Part shown: one piece after another, positions 48,763 to 58,800 of the stretch
Numbering within the stretch: the first letter of the stretch is position 1
Layout: the number at the start of each line of letters is the position of its first letter
DNA from: Argopecten irradians
Lineage: Eukaryota; Mollusca; Bivalvia; Pectinida; Pectinidae
DNA: 64,000 nt
Assembly: GCF_041381155.1 (NCBI RefSeq)
Contig: NC_091134.1
Location: 58,249,467 to 58,313,466 of the forward strand
Direction of reading: 5' to 3'
Notes under the pieces: generated by a model
What the model was told of the DNA's origin: nothing
Seen by the model: the letters and a program-made list of their open reading frames with translations, nothing else
The model's database searches: none
Position numbers and translations under genes: made by a program

Positions 48763-51011
48763 CATCAATACTGTTGGAAAGTATATTAACCTCTTTTGCA
48801 CTTGTTTCAGGAAGGTACATTACATACATAAACTATTTCTATGTAACCTATCTGTGGGTGACCTATGGAATATACAATATAGACGTGAAATCTCGATGAG
48901 ATTAGCATGTGTTGTGAACTTTTCGTTTTCATAATAATATTCACATGTACCCAAAGTACTAGTTGAACCTTTATCTGGAGTAAAAACACGAAATGTTCCT
49001 GTAATAAAACATATCTATTTCTCCCCTAACTCAATGTCAACCCGTCACTGTATAGATCGTTGTTTGTTTTCATATACATGTGTCTCACGACTTCTTGTTT
49101 GAGTTGTTTCCCATTAATAGTTGCATCACTCTTTTCTTTTGTTTTCATAATAATATTCACATTTCTTATCTCAATCACTGGCAGCTTTAAGCCAAGCCCC
49201 ATCATAATAAGCCATACATGAACAATACCTATAATTACAATGGTATGATTATGTTTTTTTCTCTCTCACCCAATGGATCTTTTCGTAGACGCCTGAAAGA
49301 CTGGTTCTTGTTGGTATCATCAACGGTAAAATAAATCCTTAAAGATATTCCACTGAAGACAGAGCATAAACGATACTCATCATTTGAACAATAGCTGATG
49401 TAAATCAGTATATATGTGTCTAATTTCACAATAGTACGTATTAAATCATTTATTTTGCTTTCGGTGTATGCGCAATCAGTACTTTGTTCAATAAAGGGCA
49501 TAGTGCCATGGACTTTTTCGGAACGCAATGTATTATTTAAAAAAAAAAAGTTTTATCTTAAAGTTAAATAAAAAGCTCATACTTTTCATTGGTGTTGATG
49601 GTATAAAGTGAGTAACTTTTTTAACTGAAGAAAAATACTAATTCATCACAAGGAGTTCGTCAGTGGTGTAGCATCAAAAGTATTTATCTCCGACAGAAGT
49701 CAAAGTCTGTTGTGGAAATCATGAATTAATGAAATATCTAATCAATAAGTACAGATATAAATATATTATTACTGGAATTCGTTTGTATTGTCGTTGTTTT
49801 CTGAAAATAGAAAATATCGGAAATTCCGTATTGTTACGCTTATGACTGCGGTATAAATATAATCTAATAATTATAGGCCCCGATTATCAAGACTGTTAAC
49901 GTTTTAGTTATTTATTAGAAAGAAAGCCGTTAGCGAAAAAGTGGGTTAACACACGGTATTAAAGAAATCCAATATAATTAATCATCCCCACGAATTATAG
50001 CCAAAGACGTCTGTTCTGTTTTACTGCTCAACATGTAACAACGGTTATATGCCAAGTTGAAATATAAACCTTCATTTGTAGGTACCATGACAAACGCATT
50101 ATGACAATTGTTTAACGCCATTGTAATACTGGTATCAATACGGGAGGGATTGAACCGTGTTTCTGTTCAGTTTTGGCAGTAAGCGGTTGGATCACACTGT
50201 GTTAGACCTATTTGTATTACATAGCATTTGAACATTAACGACAATCATCACTGACTTCCCCAGGCCTCTTTTAGGATAGAAACTAGGATCAGTAAGATAG
50301 CATATATACTAATATATACTAATCGTTAAAGAAAATCCCCCTTTTAGAGTCCCCCAATCTTTCTCTATATAGTAAATCAGTCTTATCTATTAAAAATATT
50401 GTCCTGCCCATATTACATTTCACACCACATTGTAGTCGAGTGAAATCTTTTTACTGAAATGTTATTCACTGTGGACATCAACTTTTGAATAAGAACAGGT
50501 GACCAGGAGTAACTTAATTTTACAAACAAAGATATCGAATATATTTCACGGGAAATAGCACTTTTACCAGAGAGACTTATTCCGCCGGATGTGACGTCAA
50601 AATAAATGTGACGTTGCCTGTTGGAATCTCTACACTTGCACAAAGTAAACCCCTCTGTAGATAATTTATAGATAATGTGATAATGCCAGTCAGAAAACAG
50701 AATTAGTTTTGGATAACACATATAAATGCTATACCTTATTCTTATAAACCAAATTTCAAATGTAGGTCCTTTCTGATTCTCCTTCAAAACTTAATGTAAT
50801 AATGTAGGCATATCAACTTCTACATAGTGCCAGGTTAGGGCTTAATCGGACCAAAATGTCGTCCCCATAGATAATAATAATCTTCATTACTAATAAGCAT
50901 ATGATTAAATTATATAGGATGGTAACCTAATCATAAACCAATTAACTGACGTTGTTATTAATGGTGTACATTTATCTCAAGCTTACAAAAACTGCTTCTG
51001 TTCATGCTTTA
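48763..51011. repeat. Duplicated spacer between genes C and D
   Basis: It begins with the flank shared with 31.46 kb (ATACTGTTGGAAAGTAT) and continues as a paralogue of the B-C spacer (39.6-42.0 kb). It contains the MITE at 49339-49683. No gene is supported. Confidence 0.65.
49339..49683. mobile_element. TTAA-type MITE copy, unit C spacer
   Basis: Starts TTAAAGATATTCCACTGAAG and ends GTGTAGCATCAAAAG; the left end has diverged more than in the other copies. Confidence 0.6.
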
Positions 51012-51515
51012 AAGTCACGCTATACGTAACTATCAACAAAAAGTCAAGTTAAGTTAGATTCGACCCCGATATTGTTAGTATTTGTAGATGTAGTTGAAGT
51101 TAAGTTATATCAAAGAATATTTATAATGATCTTTTAATACTTTGGTTCAGCAGTTGTTGAAAGTCGGTTCTTGTAAATATACCTTCATTTTCACTGTTGG
51201 TCGCCATAGAAGTTATGATTATTGCCGAACGGAAGTCGGAAAGTTCACGACCCGTTCTCGGAAGAGTTCGGACAGACGTTGCGTAGTTACGATAGTGACA
51301 TGGCGTTCTAGGCAGCGACGCAACAACATTGGCTAATTGCGGCTTGTTTGACTTAATGGGATAGTTGTTTAATATTTGTTTGATTTCTATCAAAAATTTT
51401 CGAATCATTATCGCTCAAATTGACGTCGATTTAGTGATTTACAACAGGATTGTTTTCAAAATTCTTCTTAATCATGAAGAAAATAAGACAGATAGGCCTA
51501 CTGATATTATGACTA
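51012..51515. mobile_element. ~500-bp insertion unique to the C-D spacer, family unknown
   Basis: The sequences on either side (GCTTCTGTTCATGCTTTAAA and TAAGTACATAACATAAACAA) are adjacent in the paralogous place near 42.03 kb, so about 500 bp were gained here or lost there. The segment has a 95-codon minus-strand frame (51121-51408) of unknown kind, with a second in-frame Met leading MATNSENEGIF. I see no terminal repeats, so the class is open. Confidence 0.5.
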
Positions 51516-51587
51516 TAAGTACATAACATAAACAATAAAACAACAAGAAATTTGTCAGACTTTATTTATTTTTTGTTCTAATGGCAT

Positions 51588-53464
51588 TTAATTAAGAGTT
51601 ACGATAGGAAATTTTGGTTTGCACGTGTGGGCGAGAGATGCGCTCATCTGGGCAAGGTCGTCATGCGATAAGGGGGTACCGGTGGGGTTGGTGTCAATCA
51701 ACTGGATAAGTTTTACCTGTAAACAGATAAAAAAAAGTTGTTAAAATATGGTATTAGGCAGAAATACAGCTTTGGTATGTTGGAAAAAGACTTTAAAAAC
51801 GTAAAATGTAAACCCAATTTAAATGAATGTAACATTAGATTTGGTAATAATTGTGATTGAGACCCCTCGTTGAGCTTATTCATTTTTATGACATTGGATT
51901 CGAGGTCTTATGCTTGTGCTTTTATCACTAAACACTGGCGTCACACGGGTGCAGCAGTCTATAAGTTTAAATGGGACAATCATGATTACTATAGCTCCAT
52001 ATCTATATTTTAATACTGACAGATGACCAGATAATGGTTATTTATCTGATTTCACAATGAAAAGAACTTACCAATTTCCACCAGGCTTCTAATAGTCTAT
52101 TTTATAGTATAAAGGGATATTTCATATGTCAAATTCCGTGATCCCGAATGATAACCAATTTGTTGATATAATTGATATGCATGCAATTTGGGTGAAAGAT
52201 ATACATGTGTATATGTTCATCCCTACATTGCTCTCATAACACAAAGGTTTAAAAAATCTCCCCGTCATCTATATACCGAAACAGGACGTGACAGAACAGA
52301 AAGCCATGCGGTTAGATACATATATAGCTAAGTCCGTCTCTTATCTTACAATATAAAAGTGATGTGTACCTACCTCCAGATTCCTGAGAACGTGGATATC
52401 TCCAATGTTACTCTTTACGTCATCACTTGGGTTATAGATCCAGCATTTGCGGTTGCTGAGTATAGCCATACGTTGCTGGGTAAAGACAAATCATTAATAA
52501 GTTTCATGATTGATCATTGACATACCATTAACACATATATATTTCATCACTTTTCGCGCTAAAATATTATTAAACTGACGGTATTTTGATTTGTTGTAAT
52601 AAAGACGCTACTGTGAGTGATTGTTAATATATAATTCTACAAACATATTCCAAAACAACATTGAGTTATAAGATGAATGTCTCCAACGAACTTATACAGC
52701 ACCGAATCTAAATCAAATTTCGAAGTTTCTTCGTCAATTATAACGCCCATCATCATAGTTCAATCACACTATCTAATAGACAGAGCAGAATGACAGAGAA
52801 TTACCGCGGCTTGGTCGTACTCGAAGACAAATCCCTCCCCAATATGTGGTGCGTGGGTCCCATGATGATGGGGTGGATGTGTCCCGTTATGGCTATGATG
52901 CGGCATCTTGACAGTGGTCATTGCGCATGCCTGGAAGTGTAAAAAAAAACCTCGTTACTCCGAAGTTGAATAAACATTGCAATTGAAGTAATAATAGAAA
53001 CTTGATAATAATTACGTTTGAAAGACGCTATAAAGTTTTGCGAATAATGATCTTTGTTGTAAAGATTTATGAACCAATAGAGTGCAAACAGGAGGGGGGA
53101 TGTGCAGTAAGAGGGAAAATAATTAAACTCGTAAGTAAATAATGTTCTGAGAATCGCAAGATGTATCGAAGATATACTTCGTTAGAGAATTAGATGCAAG
53201 TGTCATCAATTTACAGTGTAAACAATCAAACATTGAAACAGCCTCAATACATCGACACACTTTTCAGCTCATGACAGCAGAGAGACACCAAAAGACAATA
53301 TCATTAATCAATGTATGGAGTTATCAAAAGAAAGCGAAAAACAAAAACATACATTTTGTGCATCTTTTCACTCAAAATATAGTGCATGTAAGTTTAGAAA
53401 AAAAAAATATTGTGAAACTTACAATTGCGAGAGAACAGGCCAGGACCACTAGGAATCCGTTCAT
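51588..53464 (-). CDS. Gene D: small secreted His-rich BRICHOS-like protein (132 aa)
   Basis: Exons 53423-53464, 52805-52930, 52374-52475 and 51588-51716, all phase 0, GT-AG. Signal MNGFLVVLACSLAI as in B and C. His-rich part HHSHNGTHPPHHHGTHAPH, then FVFEYDQAA (Lys to Glu beside the conserved Asp). Exon 3 reads RKCWIYNPSDDVKSN, losing the NxT sequon found at this place in B and C. Exon 4 ends LAHTCKPKFPIVTLN. Poly-A signals (AATAAA on minus) lie at 51561-51570. Introns are 492, 329 and 657 bp and share with B segments missing from C. It is the copy nearest the start of MAP3K4, which is on the other strand about 2.4 kb away; the two genes are head to head. Confidence 0.78.
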
Positions 53465-53584
53465 GGTTGAGATCTGAGTAAGGTCACGAGAAACAACTGG
53501 ATGTAAGAAGTAAGGACTGCTCGCTGTATTTGTACCAAAGTCGTGGGAATGTTTTAAAATCTTGTTACATGACTTATTATATGG
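53465..53584 (-). promoter_or_regulatory. Promoter-proximal region of gene D with CSL-like site
   Basis: CGTGGGAA (53542-53549) is kept 78 bp before the ATG, with TTTTAAAA just upstream. The CCATATGG word of A-C is altered here to TTATATGG. Confidence 0.45.
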
Positions 53585-55858
53585 TCAGTAAAAGGTCTGA
53601 CAGACCAAGTAACCCCTGTCGTATTTGATCTAGATATTTTGATTTAATAACTTACATAACAAACCGTTATAGCATCTATATGTGAACTTGTTCACCTAAT
53701 CAACACCTATCTTATCTATCCAACTTACAAAATATGGGAATCATTGTCCGTGTTGAAAAACGTTATCAGGACGACGTAAACGAAAAATCTGCATAACGAA
53801 CGCTGTGTGATTGACTTGTCCATGATGCCCAAAATTCACTAAATCAACCATGACCTTTTGAGAACTTTACGCCATACCATTTTATCATTTTTCAATCTGT
53901 GAAATTTATAAAACTGTATTTAACAATGTGTACAAGCAACGCCGAATCGCTCTTGTTACAATGGTTTGAATAAATGGCTGATGGCCGCTTCATCAACAGA
54001 GATAGAATCTGCTTCACGCGATGTGTAGCTAGCTGCATGTATGTAACATTTTATCACAAATCAAACATTTTAAGTTGATTTTCTAATTTACGATCGTTTG
54101 ACATATGAAGTAGAAGCCATATTTGTTAATATTAGTAATAAAACAATTTGTGTTTAGCGTACTTCAATGATAAGTCAGAATTCAAACGAGACTTTTCATA
54201 TGACGGGGAGGTTCTTGACTTAATTGCACATATATGTACATCACGCAAGTATTAACTGGAAAGTTGCTTCTGTCTCTTGCATTACAGCGATCCATTTATA
54301 TGTACCTACTTTCCCAATCGCGCACGTTACTGACTCTTGATATACTCTGTTTTCTATCGAAATTTGTTTGTGTTAGCTTCACCTACGTTTTCGACCCACC
54401 ATTTTGTTTACTTTCATTTAATTTATGCAGTGCATTTGGGAGGTCACATCAAGTTCAACACTACTTTTTTATCACACTGCAGTCTGCAAAATTCGACCGG
54501 GCCGGTTCAAAATACAGAAAGATGGAATTTCCATTATAATTATTTGATACATTTTACTTCGTAAGGTATCTGATGCGTCTTAAATATATATTTTACTCAA
54601 TTTTACAATTTATTTAGGTTCATGTCTCTTTAAGTGAATCCAACTTTGTCCTTATATGTGACCTTGTATGAATTTAAAAAAAAAACCTAGTACATGTATT
54701 TTTATATTCATGACTTTTTATACAGTATATTGACCATTGTCCTTTGGATCTTATACTTAGATGGTAGCATTAATAGATCGAAAATACCAGGTAGCAAGTG
54801 ACCAATGCGTTCTATTGAACCATTGTATTTTCTTTCAATCACAATGAATCTTTGTAATGTATATATAAAAATAACAAAGGTATAGAAACATCCAAGGAGT
54901 TTAGCGAAAGACTTAAAAGGGCATGGTTATGAAAACAGATGGTAGAAAAGGTCAGTATATATGACTGGTGAAGTATTTCAAGTATAAAACAACCGACGGG
55001 AAAGCCTAGTGCAGTATTAGTAAAAGGCAAACTGTTGCTGATAGATATTTTGTCATGGAATTTATTTCAAACATTACGTCTAGAAAATATAAAGCATGAC
55101 AGTTAACTTGATGCAATGTTTGCCATAATTTGCAGCATTGAACACTTCCTTTGGGATAAGATCATTGGAGAATACCGGTATGTGCATGGACTTTGAGGAA
55201 GCTGTTCTATGCTTTATCTTAATTAACAAAATACCATATAGTTTTGAAATTGTGAAAATTACATGTCTTTTTCATGATTTTGAATAACACCTCCTTCAGT
55301 ACTTACAGTACTTTGATTTCTGACTTGCATTCAAGATATTGCTGCCACTGCCTTTCATTGTTCAAAATTGAACTTCTTATATATAGATATTTAACTACTA
55401 GTTCGATTTACCTGGAATCTGTTTCAATATGCAGTTTAAATCAGATTCTAAATTTTTAAGGTGAAAAATACCATTATTATGAGTAAAAAACAAATTTTGT
55501 GACTGTTTCAAATTTTCTAAAACCAGGAAGAGTTATCTCCCTTGATTCACTGGTCAGCAAGGATCTGTTTTAGGTCCAAGGTAAATTTTGTTGTATTTTT
55601 CAGTTATAGATTATACTACTGTTACTAGTGACTTCAAAGTATTTTGAGGTCGGTTTTTTTTGGGCAACTTTTGCAGACCAGGAATCAAGGCATGGCATGC
55701 GATTGGTCAAAATTGAACAAAAAGGAACATGCCATGATGGTTGAGAACATAAATCTAATACAATTATAAGCTTTGCTGTGCATAATATATTAACTTAAAA
55801 TGATGTGACTTTTCAAAAAGTTTCATTTTCTGGTTTTAACTTATTCTTTTTCTTTCAG
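53585..55858. other. Region between gene D and MAP3K4
   Basis: Up to about 54070 it is the end of the duplicated unit, shared with 36.06-36.23 kb. Beyond that it is single-copy in the window. Overlapping frames at 54234-54564 have no recognised family. The promoter and any 5' exon of MAP3K4 may lie here or inside/left of the cluster, but I cannot place them. Confidence 0.5.
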
Positions 55859-55862
55859 CCCA

Positions 55863-58800
55863 ATGTCTGTGGAAGAAAATGATGCTGATGGCAGTGACGA
55901 ATATGATGATGATTCACCTTGTGTATCTTTAGATCCTGAAAATGATCCAAGGTTTTATGCAGCAAAATACAGTATAACACCCCCTCCTGATCCAAGGCGA
56001 ATGAAGCGAGAAAAAAGTAAACAGCAATCTCACACACTCCGAGTATCTCAGAAGGAACACAAGGAGAAGATTGAGATGAGGAGAAAATCACTAGGACGTG
56101 GCCCTATGAATGTGATTAAGGAAAGATACCGGGGAGATCAAATGTTCTCTATGCTCAGTGGTGTAGACTCGGATGATAATCTTGAAAGAGATTTTCCAGA
56201 AAATGAAAAAGAGAAAAAACACAAGGACAACCGTGAATCGAAAAAGAAAGTGTTGACAACAACAAGAGCTTATGATCGAACTTTGAAAAGAACTTCAAGT
56301 GATTTAACAGCTCTTAATACTGACACTGCTGAAGTACCTCTGTACTCAACAATAACAAGACCGTTGGACAGTTCTGGACGGTTTTCTGGTTTGGTTAAAA
56401 CATCTCCTCTGACCTTAAGTGGCAGTGGGGCGTTTGGATCCATAGGCCTTGGAATGAGCTGGGGACGAGACTTCAGAAGGCAATCCATGGCAAATGTGGA
56501 GTGTCCAAAAGATCGTGTGGAATTTTACAAAATATTCCAGGCTCTTATCCACATGGGATCGCAAGGGGGCCGGAAAGACAAGGATACCAAAGGAAAAGAC
56601 AAAAGTAGTAACCCATACTACCGGAGACAGATGAGCACAGAGCAAGAGTTATTTCAGGAACGGTTCAGTGATTTCCTGTGGCAGGAGTTACAGTGGGAAC
56701 TACATGGTTATGGCGAAGACAGACTAAAAATGGAACGTGCCAAAATACCTGAAGTATTAGAAAAAGTTACAAGTTTCAAAATAACTATAGACTTAGGGGA
56801 AGATGTGGTAGATGCAGGTATAAAGCAGATAAATTTACTTTCACCAGCCAAAGCAGCTAAAAGAGACTTATTTGAATATGACACAATGACCCTCAGTCAG
56901 GTTTCTATACAGAGACAATTAGAGGCATTAGATCAAGTAGAAGAACTGTTGTCAAAGTTAGATGCTTTGGAACAACTTTTCCCTACATCCAAAGCCTTTG
57001 CCAAAGAATTCCCAATGTATGGGACACCAAATTTCAAGAATCGTGTGAAATCTTTATACCTATGGTTGAATATTACTAGAGATCTTTGTCACAAAATGAA
57101 ACTCTTAGGCAAGATTTTAGGTGTGCAACACCTGAACGATGTATTCTGGCCAATGTTAGACTTTGAAACGCCTTGTACAGCTGAACCAAGGGCGACATAT
57201 AGTCATTATCGGTCTAGCTTACCAGAAATCCTAGAGCCAGATTTAAGTGAAGATGATGATGATAATAATATTGAAGATGTTGAAGAGGAGGAAGATGACA
57301 GTAGTGTAAACATTGTCTCAGGGGAAGATAGAACCCCTTCACCTCAAATCAAAACATCCAAAAAAGTCAAATTTTCACTTGGAAGTGCTCGTTCCTCAAG
57401 AACTTCAAGCCCCATCACAGTAGAAATGCCAGAGACCTCTACTCCAGCCAAACAGCTATCGGCAAATGTACGATACTGGACCTCTTCTTCTAGTCTTTCT
57501 CACATCTCTAGTGAAACTAGCCTGGATGAAATGTCTCTTGTCACAAGCTGTGTCTATAGAAAGTATGTAGACAAGACATTACGCAGAATGGGAATGAACA
57601 AAATGCTTATACGATTCCGTGAGCTTTTAGACAGAACACTACAGAGAGCTAAGGAAGCTTTACAAAGACCAAAGGGATTAAATTTGTCCGACAGTAAAGT
57701 GAGTATATTAGGTCTCTGGTTCTGCTATTTTTGACATCCCTGGCTGTATAAATATAGGGCATATCCATATTTTAGTCAGTCTTCTTATAAATTACATAAA
57801 GGACTATTTCAGGTTTTTTTTTATCTACGATATATGTGCTATCTTGAGGAGCAAATGCATAATTTTACATATTACTAACCATGTCTATTCTGTTAGTCCT
57901 GTCACATTCAGTTTGGTGTTCATGCACTATATCTGACTATGTATATATGGTAACATTTAAATTTGCAGTCGCCCGTTGAAGAGAAGTCCCATCTATCATC
58001 CTCACCAGCGCTTGACCTGTTACCATCAGAGTTGACGTCCCCGACGACATTGTCGTATCATCAGAGTACCAGCCAGACTGACCAGGAACCCATGGTCACT
58101 CACTTCACAGAGATGGGCCTGCCTTCTTTCCGACCCAGCTACCTGTTTCTTCTCAATGTGTTTTTGGAAGTCATTCACGAAGCCCTGCGACTGAGGTTGG
58201 AGCAGAGACCAAAAGGGGAGCCATCATTTCTCAGTATCCGTCCTGTAAGTAATAGGTCACAGTATAGATATTTCAGATTATCACACTTTTTAGCCCACCA
58301 TCATCAGATGGTGGGCTATTCAAATCGCCTTTCGTCCGTCCGTCCGTCCTTCCGTCCGTCCGTTAACAATTCTTGTTACCGCTAATTCTCAGAAAGTGCT
58401 GAAGGGATCTTTCTCAAATTTCATATGTAGGTTTCCCTAGGACTCTAGTTGTGCATATTGCATTTTGGGACCGATCGGTCAACAAGGCCATTTTGATAGT
58501 TAAAGTTTGTTACCGCTATTTCTCAAGAAGTGCTGAAGGGATCTTTCTCAAATTTCATATATAGGTTCCCCTAGGGCCCTAGTTGTGCATATTGCATTTT
58601 AGAACCGATCAGTCAACAAGATGGCCGACAGGGCCATCTTGGATTTTGATAGTTAAAGTTTGTTACCGCTATTTCTCAAAAAGTACTGCAGGGATCTTTC
58701 TCAAATTTCATATATAGGTTCCCCTAGGGCCCTAGTTGTGCATATTGCATTTTGGGACTGATCGGTCAACAAGATGGCCGACAGGCAGCCATCTTGGATT

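Noticed and set aside
56270-56645. Minus-strand ORFs opposite MAP3K4
   Set aside because: Shadow frames of the MAP3K4 coding exon.
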